Shown here: positions 22,652 to 30,051 of the stretch, in pieces
Layout of the letters: each line of letters starts with the position of its first letter
How positions within the stretch are numbered: position 1 is the stretch's first letter
Assembly: GCA_030065025.1 (NCBI GenBank)
Contig: JASJDY010000064.1
Location: 1 to 32,226, forward strand
Direction: 5' to 3'
DNA from: Planctomycetota bacterium
GTDB lineage: Bacteria > Planctomycetota > PLA2 > JAEUHO01
Length of the DNA stretch: 32,226 bases
Program-made: the position numbers and the translations under genes
The notes under the pieces: generated by a model
Seen by the model: only the letters and a program-made list of their open reading frames with translations
Told to the model about the DNA's origin: nothing
Databases searched by the model: none

Positions 22652-25600
22652 CTACTTGCGCTTCCCGAGGCGCGGGGGCTTCAGGTTGGGCAGCGGCTTC
22701 ATGCTCGGGACCTTCGGCTTCATCGTCTTGATGAGCTTCTCGATCTCGGTGAGCGCCCGCTCCATCTGGGGGTCCTTGCCGGCCTTCCAGTCCTGGGGCT
22801 TGATGTCGACCTCGATGTCCGGATCGGTGCCGTAGTTCTCGACGCCGTAGCCGACGTCCTCGAACCAGTGTGCGAACTCGGGCTGCGTGGGGATCGTGCC
22901 GTCAACGAGAGCGTGCCGCGGCCAGATGCCGACGACGCCGCCCCAGGTGCGCTTGCCGACGAGCGGCCCGAGTCCATACAGCTTCCAGCTGTGGCTGAAG
23001 ATGTCGCCGTCCGAGCCGGCGAACTCGTTCGTGATGCACACCATCGGCCCCATCGGCGCGGCGTCGGGGTAGGAGTCCGTGCCCATGTGGCGCGACGGAC
23101 CGTAGCCGATGCGCTTGCGGCGCAGCTTCTGCAGCAGCAGCTGGCTGACGTGACCGCCGCCGTTGTAGCGAACGTCGACGATCAGGCCGGGCCGATCCAC
23201 CTCTTGCTGGTAGTAGCGGTGGAACTCGCTGAAGCCCCACGGCCCCATGTTCGGCACGTGCACGTAGCCGACCTTGCCGCGCGTGGCCTTGTGGACGCGT
23301 TCGCGATTGGCCTCGACCCAGTCGCGGTAGCGGAGCATCTGCTCGCTGCCGAGCGTCTGCACGACGACGTCGCGCTTCTTCTTGCCGTCGCGTGCGACGG
23401 TCAGGCGCACGGCCTTGCCGGACTGGTTGACGAGGCACATGGCCGGCGAGACCTTCGCGCCGACCTTGCGGCCGTCGACCGCGAGGAGCTCGTCCCCCTC
23501 GCGGATGCCGAGTCCCGGCGCGGCGAGCGGCGAGCTCGAGGTACGCACCCAGGAGTCGCCGCGCGGGATCCGCTTCACGACCCAGCGCTTCTTGCGAGCG
23601 CTCCAGGTGATGTCCGCGCCCAGCTGGCCCTGATGCCAGCCGGGCGTCGGCGCGTAGTCGCCGCCCATCTCGTAGGAGTGGGACGTGCCGAGCTCGCCCT
23701 GGAGCTCCCACGCGAGGTCGGAGAACTCGCTGCGTGTCGCCACCCGCTTGACGAGGGGACGGTAGCGGTCGTGGACGTCCTGCCAGTCCACCTGCGACAT
23801 GCCCGGCTCCCAGAACTGGTCGCGCTGGAGTCGCCACATCTCGTCGAACATCTGCCCCCACTCGGCCGTCGGATCCACCTGCACGCGCAGGCGCTCGACG
23901 TCGAGCCAGCCGGACTCGCGCCCGGCGTCGCCCTTCGCGGGAATCTCCTTCGGGCCAAGCATCGTGGACAGGGCGCGGAGGCGGTAGCCCACGCGCACGA
24001 GGATCGAGCGCCGGTCGCTCGAGAGCGCGAAGCCCGTGATGCCGTTCATCCAGGTCTCGGTCTTCTGGTCGGCGAAGGTGTGGACCTGCAGGACCTGCTT
24101 CGCCGGCGGAGCGCCCTGGGCGGACCAGTGCACGTTGAGGAAGCCCTCGACGGGGTGGTGACTGAAGAACACGCGGCCCTTGCCGGCCTCGATGCGCGAG
24201 TAGCGCTGCTCCCCCACGGGGAACGCCACGATGCGGTCCTGGATCCCGGCGAGGTCGATGCGCACCGCACCGTCGTTGTCCTTGGCGTCCTTCTTGTCCT
24301 TCGGCGGCGGCGTCTTCACGCCTGCGGGGCCCTGCGGCGTGCGCGTCGCCGCCGAGAAGGGCGACGGCGTGTCGGCCGTCAGGGTCACGAGGCACGGCTG
24401 GACGCCGCGGGGGAAGCCGAGGTCGAAGTACTGGTTGTCGTAGACCGGGTCGTAGACGCGGTGGGACAGGAAGCACAGGTACTTCCCGTCCGGGTCGAAC
24501 GACGGCGAGAAGTCGATGAAGTCCGGTCGCGTGATCTCGTGGACCTTCTTCCGCTGCGTGTCGTACAGCCGGATCGACGCGCTGCTGCGCGACGTGAAGA
24601 AGCTGTAGGCGAGCCAGCGGCCGTCCGGCGACCAGCTCATCCCGCCGGTGCGGTGGTGCGGGCTGCGCTCGACCTCGACATCCTTGCCGGTCTTGAGATC
24701 GACGACCCGCACGTCCTGGCGCTGGCTGGTCAGGGCGACGCGATCGCCCTTCGGCGCCACGACCATGTCCAGCGTGCGGCCGAAGTCGCCCTTGATCACC
24801 TTGGGGCGGCCCGAGCCGTCGGCCTTGGCCACGACCAGCGCTTCCTCGCCCGATGCGTCACCGAGCATGACGACGCGCTTGCCATCGGGGAGCCAGCGCG
24901 TGAGACGGCGACGCTCCGACGACACGTCGCCGTGACGCAGCGGCGCGCCCTCGAAGAGCGGCATCGTGTAGGCCCCGCCGCGCACGGTCAGGGCGATGCC
25001 GCGGCCCTCGGGATGGAGGTCGGCGCTCTCGAGGAACCGGGCCGCCTGCACGTAGCGCTGCTTGCAGCCCGTGCGTGCGCTCTGCATACGCACGTCGACC
25101 TTGCGGGTCTCGTCCGTCGCCGGATCGAAGACGTAGAGGTCGGCGCCGGCGTGGTAGACGATCCGCTTGCCGTCGCTCGAGGGGAAGCGCGCGAAGTAAT
25201 CCTCGTGATCGGTGTGGCGCGTCAGGCCGCGGCCCGTCGGCGTGCACGAGTAGAGGTTGCCGTGGCCCTCGTGGTCCGACACGAAGTAGATGCGCTTGCC
25301 GATCCACATCGGGTTGCCGAGGTTGCCGTCCGGACGGATGAGCGGCTTGAACTTGCCGTCGCCCTTGCGGTCGATCCAGATCTGACCCGCGGTGCCGCCC
25401 TTGTAGCGCTTCCAGCGGCCGGGGTCGCCGGTGTTGATGCCGAGGACAACGCCCTTGCCTTCCGGCTGCCAGTCGATGTACCGCGCGGGGCCCACGGGCA
25501 GGGTCTTCGGGTGGCCGCCCGGCTTGATCTCGTACAGCAGCGTGATGCCGAGGAAGGCCTGGCCCGCGTTGCTGCGGGCGACGACCTTCTTGCCGTCCGG

Positions 25601-25891
25601 AGTCCAGCCGACCGGCGCCGTCAGCATGCCGCCGAGGTGCGTGACGCGCTCGGACGGACCGCCTTCGGCGTCCATCACGTACACCTCCGCAGGACCCTCG
25701 TCGCGGGCCGCGTAGGCGAGGTGCTTGCCATCCGGCGAGAGGCGCGGGAACGCCACGGGACCGCGGTCGGTGGTCAGACGGCGCGCGACGCCACCCTCGG
25801 CCGAGACCGTCCAGAGATCGTCCTCGCACACGAAGACGATCGTGTCGCCGTGGATCGTGGGCTGCATGTAGTAGCCGGCTTGCTGGGCCAT
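22652..25891 (-). CDS. Tricorn-type protease with beta-propellers, PDZ and S41 domain (1079 aa)
   Basis: Tricorn proteases degrade peptides, probably downstream of larger proteolytic machines, in the cytoplasm. No signal peptide is seen. Residues about 10-310 and 310-650 carry repeated LSPDGKHLAYAARD-like blades, forming the two beta-propellers. A helical C1 segment and PDZ domain follow (about 660-850; GLGIREGDELLAVDGRKV), then the S41 core. The catalytic residues match archaeal tricorn in type and almost in number: Ser737-His738 (GTSHSY), Ser960-Asp961 (FAGSDGD) and Glu1018 (GVENYG). The length of 1079 is normal for the family. The start at 25891 has GGAGG five bases upstream and the TACAGT box. 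An alternative assignment is an S41-only protease, but the propellers make tricorn secure. Confidence 0.95.
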   Translation of the reverse strand: MAQQAGYYMQPTIHGDTIVFVCEDDLWTVSAEGGVARRLTTDRGPVAFPRLSPDGKHLAYAARDEGPAEVYVMDAEGGPSERVTHLGGMLTAPVGWTPDGKKVVARSNAGQAFLGITLLYEIKPGGHPKTLPVGPARYIDWQPEGKGVVLGINTGDPGRWKRYKGGTAGQIWIDRKGDGKFKPLIRPDGNLGNPMWIGKRIYFVSDHEGHGNLYSCTPTGRGLTRHTDHEDYFARFPSSDGKRIVYHAGADLYVFDPATDETRKVDVRMQSARTGCKQRYVQAARFLESADLHPEGRGIALTVRGGAYTMPLFEGAPLRHGDVSSERRRLTRWLPDGKRVVMLGDASGEEALVVAKADGSGRPKVIKGDFGRTLDMVVAPKGDRVALTSQRQDVRVVDLKTGKDVEVERSPHHRTGGMSWSPDGRWLAYSFFTSRSSASIRLYDTQRKKVHEITRPDFIDFSPSFDPDGKYLCFLSHRVYDPVYDNQYFDLGFPRGVQPCLVTLTADTPSPFSAATRTPQGPAGVKTPPPKDKKDAKDNDGAVRIDLAGIQDRIVAFPVGEQRYSRIEAGKGRVFFSHHPVEGFLNVHWSAQGAPPAKQVLQVHTFADQKTETWMNGITGFALSSDRRSILVRVGYRLRALSTMLGPKEIPAKGDAGRESGWLDVERLRVQVDPTAEWGQMFDEMWRLQRDQFWEPGMSQVDWQDVHDRYRPLVKRVATRSEFSDLAWELQGELGTSHSYEMGGDYAPTPGWHQGQLGADITWSARKKRWVVKRIPRGDSWVRTSSSPLAAPGLGIREGDELLAVDGRKVGAKVSPAMCLVNQSGKAVRLTVARDGKKKRDVVVQTLGSEQMLRYRDWVEANRERVHKATRGKVGYVHVPNMGPWGFSEFHRYYQQEVDRPGLIVDVRYNGGGHVSQLLLQKLRRKRIGYGPSRHMGTDSYPDAAPMGPMVCITNEFAGSDGDIFSHSWKLYGLGPLVGKRTWGGVVGIWPRHALVDGTIPTQPEFAHWFEDVGYGVENYGTDPDIEVDIKPQDWKAGKDPQMERALTEIEKLIKTMKPKVPSMKPLPNLKPPRLGKRK

Positions 25892-25910
25892 GGAGTCCTC
25901 CGAGCCGAGG

Positions 25911-25916
25911 ACTGTA
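25911..25916 (-). promoter_or_regulatory. TACAGT, candidate -10 box of the tricorn gene
   Basis: On the minus strand TACAGT lies 19 bases before the ATG at 25891, in the 31-base gap after the transporter gene; GGAGG lies in the predicted leader. It would give tricorn its own promoter although it follows two genes on the same strand. Confidence 0.4.
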
Positions 25917-25922
25917 GCCGGA

Positions 25923-27251
25923 CTACGGCGGTGCGTCCCTAGCTGCCCGTACGGCGTGGGCCCGGCCGAGGCCGAGCGCGAGGACGGCCCAGAAGCCCGT
26001 CAGGGGCAGGGCCACCGCGGCCACGGGCGCGATGGCGGCACTCACGGTCCTGAGCCCGAGCAGGATGCCGGCCCCCGCCGCGTCCCCCGTGCGGTACACG
26101 AACGTGTCGATCACGGCCTTGGCCTTGTACTTCTCCGAGCGTGGCACGACCGAGAACAACACCTCGCGGGCGGGCTTCGAGATCGCGTAGCGTGCGCTCC
26201 GCCTCAGGCTCTGGGCGATCAGGATCACCCAGAAGCCCGGCCAGATCCACACGGCCGCGAACGCGCCGGCCGCCACGAGGGGCAGGATGCCGAGCGTGCG
26301 TCCGACACCGAAGGTCGCCAGGAGCCTGCGCGTCAGGAACAGCTGCACGAGCAGGGTCGTGCTCTGGGTCACCACGTCGATCAGAGCGAAGGCGCGCGTG
26401 CGATCAGCGGCCGACGCTGCGTGCTTGCCGACGATGTCGGCCTGCAGGAAGTAGAGCAGCGTTCCGGTCACCGTGTAGCACAGCAGGTAGCCGCAGATGC
26501 GCAGGAGGTAGGGCGAGCGTGCGACCTCCTTCAGCCCGTCCCACGAAGCTCCGCCGACACGCGAAGGCCGCGCATCCAGCGCGCCGCCGCCGAGATCCGG
26601 CTGCGTGTCGAAGCGCGCCATGACGCGCTTCGCGCAGAAGACCGCGGCCTCCAGCACCACCACCGAGACGAGCAGCAGGTAGGGCACGACCGCGGACTGG
26701 GAGTCGCCGATCAGCCAGGCGACGAACGGCAGTCCATGGAGTGCCGTCATGGAGCCGGCGATCGAGCCCAGCGTGCCGCCGACGGCGATCCAGGCGTAGA
26801 GACGCCGGGCCGAGCCGCTGCCGAAGTTGTCGGCCATGAAGCTCCAGAACACCGACACGACCCACAGATTGAACACGCTGACGAACACGTAGAACCCGTA
26901 GCCGAGCCACGTCAGGCCCTCGCCCTCGAGGGCCATGAGCAGAACGAACAGCACGAGGAGCAGGGCCGCGAAGAAGCGATAGACGAGCGGGATGAAGCGC
27001 CGGCGCGTGAAGCGGGACACGACCGCCCCGTACAGCGGGTTGAGCAGCAGCATGACGAGCCACGTCGTCAGGAACAGCAGCGGCAGCTTGTCCGGCCCTG
27101 CACGCACCCCGAACTGCTCCCGGATCGGGCGCAGGATCGAGAAGCTGGCGAGGACGAAGAAGAAGTACGCGCCGGCCCACAGCACGACGCGCAGCTCGGC
27201 AGGCGTGACCGCGATGCGAGCACGCGTCTCCTTCGAGAAGAGTCCGATCAC
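25923..27251 (-). CDS. Membrane transporter related to the ATP/ADP antiporter (Npt/TlcC-like) and MFS (442 aa)
   Basis: This is a polytopic inner-membrane protein with about 11-12 hydrophobic helices. The first helix FFFVLASFSILRPIREQFGV resembles the start of nucleotide antiporter (AAA family) and related MFS carriers, where YFxLRPxRD is conserved. Late in the chain, VPRSEKYKAKAVIDTFVYRTGDAAGAG matches a segment widely shared by that group. True ATP/ADP exchange is known mainly from obligate intracellular bacteria; free-living homologues have no proven substrate, so I do not assign one. The start is a GTG at 27251 overlapping the TGA of the epimerase gene (GTGA at 27248-27251), so translation is coupled. 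The tricorn gene follows 31 bases downstream with its own candidate promoter. Confidence 0.82.
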   Translation of the reverse strand: MIGLFSKETRARIAVTPAELRVVLWAGAYFFFVLASFSILRPIREQFGVRAGPDKLPLLFLTTWLVMLLLNPLYGAVVSRFTRRRFIPLVYRFFAALLLVLFVLLMALEGEGLTWLGYGFYVFVSVFNLWVVSVFWSFMADNFGSGSARRLYAWIAVGGTLGSIAGSMTALHGLPFVAWLIGDSQSAVVPYLLLVSVVVLEAAVFCAKRVMARFDTQPDLGGGALDARPSRVGGASWDGLKEVARSPYLLRICGYLLCYTVTGTLLYFLQADIVGKHAASAADRTRAFALIDVVTQSTTLLVQLFLTRRLLATFGVGRTLGILPLVAAGAFAAVWIWPGFWVILIAQSLRRSARYAISKPAREVLFSVVPRSEKYKAKAVIDTFVYRTGDAAGAGILLGLRTVSAAIAPVAAVALPLTGFWAVLALGLGRAHAVRAARDAPP

Positions 27252-28426
27252 TTCGCCTTCTGGGTCTCGTGCCAGGCCTTCAGCACCGCCGCCTCACGCT
27301 CGGGCGCCAGCTTCCAGCGCCAGCGCTCGCCGGCCTTCTCTCGCTGCTGGAGCTCCCAGGCGAGCGCGTCGCGCACGGTGTCGGCGATCGGCCGGAACGT
27401 CAGGCCGGCCGCGATGGCCTTCTCCACGCCGACCCAGGCGAGCACCTTCTCGGGCATCCAGTTCGGCATGTGCATCCACGGACGGATCTTCTGCTCCTCG
27501 AGGAAGCTCTCGGGCAGCCAGGTGAACGAGCAGTCGGTGCGGATCGAGCACTTGCAGCCGTGGAGGAACTCCTCGAAGGACAGGTGCCCGGGGAAGCCGT
27601 TCGCGTTGAACACGCCGGCCGTCTTGTCCTCGGCCAGACGCACACACCAGGCCCCGAGGTCCTTCACGTCGATGAACTGGCAGTGGCCCTCGGGGTTGCC
27701 GGGGGCGATCAGCTCGCCGCCGCGATGCACGCGCAGTGGCCACTCGCCGAAGCGCCGGGTCGAGTCCCGGTCGCCGACGATCAGGCCCGGACGCACGTTC
27801 GCCACGCGCCCGGGCATGGCCGCCTCGCAGGCCTGCTCACAGAGCGCCTTGAAGGGACCGTAGATCGCCCCGAAGTTGCTCGTGTCGGTGTACTCCTCGC
27901 GCTTCTTGAGGCCGACGAGCTCCGTCTCCTCGGTGATCGTCTTCGGGTCCTTGCCGAACTGTGGGTAGACCGAGATCGTCGAGACGAAGACGTAGTGCCC
28001 CACCTGCTGCGCCAGCTGCTTCGAGGAGACCTCGACGAACTCCGGCCAGTAGCCGGACGTATCGATGGCGGCGTCCCAGGTGCGCCCCTCCAGCGACTTC
28101 AGGTCCACCGGTACGGCCTTGCGCCCGCGGCGCGGATCCGCGTGCGCACCGCGGTTGCCGCGGAGCTTCTCGAGGTCCGGATACATGCCGGGGTTCGACC
28201 GGCCGCGGTTGAACAAGGTGACCTCGTGGCCGCGCTCGAGGGCGTAGTCCACGATGGCCGGTCCGAGGAAGCGCGTCCCACCCAGCACGAGGAGCCTCAG
28301 CTTCTTCTGGGGGCCCTCGGCGGCGGGGTCCTTCTTCTCGTCGGCGGCCAGGCCTCGGGCCATCGCACCGGCCGCCAGCACGGCCCCCGCGCCCAGCAGC
28401 GCACGCCGCGTCGTCGCATCCGTCAT
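27248..28426 (-). CDS. Tat-exported NAD-dependent epimerase/reductase (392 aa)
   Basis: This is a Rossmann-fold member of the extended SDR family, acting outside the cytoplasmic membrane if the signal is used. The N-terminus TTRRALLGAGAVLAAGAMARGLA carries a twin-arginine motif followed by a hydrophobic stretch. The cofactor loop is LVLGGTRFLGPAIVDYALERG (47-67), and the catalytic Tyr-x3-Lys appears as YGPFK. Residues FVSTISVYP correspond to the catalytic serine strand. Related proteins are annotated as NAD-dependent epimerases or isoflavone-reductase-like; the substrate is unknown. I start at the ATG at 28426, with GGAGGGAG upstream; the open frame extends to 28453, but those codons overlap the -10 box. 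The last bases overlap the transporter start. Confidence 0.88.
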   Translation of the reverse strand: MTDATTRRALLGAGAVLAAGAMARGLAADEKKDPAAEGPQKKLRLLVLGGTRFLGPAIVDYALERGHEVTLFNRGRSNPGMYPDLEKLRGNRGAHADPRRGRKAVPVDLKSLEGRTWDAAIDTSGYWPEFVEVSSKQLAQQVGHYVFVSTISVYPQFGKDPKTITEETELVGLKKREEYTDTSNFGAIYGPFKALCEQACEAAMPGRVANVRPGLIVGDRDSTRRFGEWPLRVHRGGELIAPGNPEGHCQFIDVKDLGAWCVRLAEDKTAGVFNANGFPGHLSFEEFLHGCKCSIRTDCSFTWLPESFLEEQKIRPWMHMPNWMPEKVLAWVGVEKAIAAGLTFRPIADTVRDALAWELQQREKAGERWRWKLAPEREAAVLKAWHETQKAK

Positions 28427-28451
28427 CGCCGTCTCCCTCCGGTCAGCGCGC

Positions 28452-28457
28452 ACTCTA
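28452..28457 (-). promoter_or_regulatory. TAGAGT, candidate -10 box of the epimerase-transporter operon
   Basis: On the minus strand TAGAGT lies 25 bases before the ATG at 28426. It is divergent from the promoter at 28475-28504. No -35 box was found on this side. Confidence 0.4.
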
Positions 28458-28474
28458 CCGGAGTCCGACAGGGC

Positions 28475-28504
28475 TTGGGACCCGGGTCGGCACGGGCGTA
28501 CGCT
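28475..28504 (+). promoter_or_regulatory. TTGGGA-N18-TACGCT promoter of the small lipoprotein gene
   Basis: TTGGGA (28475-28480) and TACGCT (28499-28504) have an 18-base spacer. The ATG at 28522 is 17 bases further on, with AGGAGG (28511-28516) in a leader of about 11 bases. This is one of the few sites with both boxes. Confidence 0.52.
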
Positions 28505-28521
28505 GGGAGCAGGAGGGCACC

Positions 28522-28881
28522 ATGCGCACCTGCTTTGCGATTCTCACGTGCCTGATCGTGCTCGCGGCCTGCGGCGGGGTCGACAAAGAGGCGATCAAGT
28601 CGCAGATCAAGGATCTCGAGAAGAAGCTCCGGGCGGCCAACGGCGAGAAGGCCGCGCTGATCGACAAGAACACCAACATCAAGACCGCGAGCTTCAAGGC
28701 GACGGCCCGCTACAAGTCGGCCAAGCGCAAGGGCGACGAGTCGGCGATCGCGGAGGCGAAGGCCAACATGGAGGCCGCCGCCCAGACCGCGCAGGCGGCG
28801 CTCGACGCCGAGAAGGCGCTCGACGACCGCATCCGCGATCTGAAGGACAAGATCAGCGCGCTGAAGAAGAAGATCCGCTGA
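28522..28881 (+). CDS. Small coiled-coil lipoprotein (119 aa)
   Basis: I do not recognise a named family. A lipoprotein signal ends IVLAACGG with the lipidated cysteine at residue 17. The mature chain of about 100 residues is one long charged helix pair, probably a coiled coil: KEAIKSQIKDLEKKLRAANGEK, then AIAEAKANMEAAAQTAQAAL, then DRIRDLKDKISALKKKIR. No proline and almost no aromatic residue occurs in it. Lipid anchor plus coiled coil plus a C-terminal Lys/Arg end recalls Lpp-type tethers of the outer membrane, although the family resemblance is architectural only. It has its own promoter and AGGAGG, and it converges on the cyclophilin gene with an 18-base gap. Basic and acidic residues alternate in heptad spacing. 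Confidence 0.82.
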   Translation: MRTCFAILTCLIVLAACGGVDKEAIKSQIKDLEKKLRAANGEKAALIDKNTNIKTASFKATARYKSAKRKGDESAIAEAKANMEAAAQTAQAALDAEKALDDRIRDLKDKISALKKKIR

Positions 28882-28899
28882 CGCGCCCGGTCGGGCCCG

Positions 28900-29781
28900 C
28901 TACTTCACGGCCCGGATCGAGATGATCGTCACGGGCTCGAGCGGCTTGAAGGGGGGCTTGCCCCGCTGGCCTGTCGTCTTGACGCCGGCGATCTTGTCGA
29001 CGACGTCCATGCCCTTGACGACGCGGCCGAAGACCGTGTGCTTGCCGGTCAGGTAGACGGGGTCGCCGACGTTGATGAAGAACTGCGAGCCGTTCGTGTT
29101 GGGGCCGGCATTGGCGAGAGCGAGGGTACCCCGCGTGGGCTTGCGCGAGCGGAGCTTCGTGCTGTAGCGGAAGCCGAGGACCTCGTAGAACTCCTTGAGC
29201 GTCATCGAGAAGATCTTCTTGTTGATCTCCGCCTGGCGCGCGCGGAACTGCTCCGCCGAGGTGATGCCCATCGAGCGGACGATGGGCGCGATGATGCGCT
29301 GGTTGAGGTCCTGCTGGCTGCGGACGTTCAGCCACGGATGCGGCTGGTTGTTGTTGACGATCTTCAGCTTGTCGAGGCCGAGCCCGACGGCGTTCATCTC
29401 GTCCGCGAACTTGAAGCCGGCGTCGCCCGAGCCGTTGGCGCGCGGGCAGCCGCCCTGGAGCATGAACCCCTGGATGACCCGGTGGAACGTCAGGCCGTCA
29501 TAGAAGGGCTTCGTCAGGGTCACCTTCTGCTTCGGGTTGCGGACGTCCGTGAAGGTGCCCTTGCCCTCGGCCAGGCCCAGGAACACCTCGACGGTCTTGG
29601 GCGCGGCGTCGGGCCACAGCTCCACCTCGATGTCGCCCATCGAGGTCTTGATCAGCGCACGCGGAGCGGCCGCGGCCTTGGCGGGCCCCTTCTTCGGGGC
29701 TTCGGCCCCCTTGGCCTCGGCCCGCAGGGCGGGGGCGGTGGCAAGGGCGAGTAGGACCAGGGGCAGCAGGATTCGGCGCAT
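28900..29781 (-). CDS. Exported cyclophilin-type peptidyl-prolyl isomerase with insertion (293 aa)
   Basis: This is a predicted isomerase of X-Pro bonds outside the cytoplasm. A Sec signal peptide (about 1-21) precedes an Ala/Lys-rich linker (22-42). The cyclophilin fold starts with IKTSMGDIEVELWPDAAPKTVEVFL. Active-site elements are FHRVIQGFMLQGG (Arg101, Phe106, Gln109) and ANAGPNTNGSQFFI (Gln233, Phe235), with His248 in GKHTVFG. A Leu or Tyr stands where cyclophilin A has Trp121, as in many bacterial PPIases. Between residues 129 and 217 there is an insertion of about 90 residues (GLDKLKIVNNNQPHP, LGFRYSTKLRSRKP) within the fold. I recall similar insertions in proteobacterial periplasmic cyclophilins. 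GAGGAG lies about five bases before the start. No TANNNT promoter is evident. Confidence 0.9.
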   Translation of the reverse strand: MRRILLPLVLLALATAPALRAEAKGAEAPKKGPAKAAAAPRALIKTSMGDIEVELWPDAAPKTVEVFLGLAEGKGTFTDVRNPKQKVTLTKPFYDGLTFHRVIQGFMLQGGCPRANGSGDAGFKFADEMNAVGLGLDKLKIVNNNQPHPWLNVRSQQDLNQRIIAPIVRSMGITSAEQFRARQAEINKKIFSMTLKEFYEVLGFRYSTKLRSRKPTRGTLALANAGPNTNGSQFFINVGDPVYLTGKHTVFGRVVKGMDVVDKIAGVKTTGQRGKPPFKPLEPVTIISIRAVK

Positions 29782-29872
29782 GGGGGCTCCTCGGGCTCGG
29801 GCGGCGATTCTCCCCGCGGCCCCGGGCGTGCGAAGAAATCGCTGTTCGAGGCCTCCGGGGGCGTCCCCGGGC

Positions 29873-29902
29873 TTGCTCGCAACCCCTTGCTCTGCCTACC
29901 CT
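29873..29902 (+). promoter_or_regulatory. TTGCTC-N18-TACCCT, candidate promoter of the PEGA lipoprotein gene
   Basis: TTGCTC (29873-29878) and TACCCT (29897-29902) have an 18-base spacer. Transcription from here would give a leader of about 143 bases before the ATG at 30052, far longer than elsewhere in the window. The gap 29782-30051 holds this promoter and the structured leader, and no other gene. Confidence 0.42.
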
Positions 29903-29916
29903 TCCGTCGTCGCGTC

Positions 29917-30046
29917 CCATTTCCTTGAGCGAAGCGGAAATGGCCCGGGCCCCCTCCCGCTTAGGAGGTCAAACGGGACTTGCTAGGGCTTCCCCGTACG
30001 GGGTGGCCGTAGCTGGATGGCACCCGAACCAACGACATCAGGAGGT
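29917..30046 (+). promoter_or_regulatory. Structured leader with three hairpins and two AGGAGGT copies
   Basis: CCATTTCC/GGAAATGG (29917-29924 with 29936-29943) forms an 8-bp stem. CCTCC/GGAGG (29953-29957 with 29964-29968) hides a first AGGAGGT (29963-29969). CCCCGTACGGGG (29992-30003) is a 12-base palindrome. A second AGGAGGT (30040-30046) is the ribosome-binding site of the gene at 30052. The same CCTCC could instead pair with that second copy. Confidence 0.45.
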
Positions 30047-30051
30047 GAGAC

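Noticed and set aside
22868-25942. A 1,024-codon open frame on the plus strand opposite the tricorn gene
   Set aside because: Its translation is low-complexity Arg/Ala/Val/His-rich with no family motif. Long antisense frames are expected in G+C-rich coding DNA, and the minus strand encodes a complete tricorn protease.
28427-28453. Nine-codon longer epimerase start
   Set aside because: It begins within the TAGAGT hexamer, lacks a ribosome-binding site, and the Tat signal already starts at the internal ATG.
29980-30012. A ten-codon leader ORF starting with TTG in the PEGA gene leader
   Set aside because: The start is TTG, spacing to AGGAGGT is long (about 11 bases) and there is no codon bias for attenuation. 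It is too weak to list.
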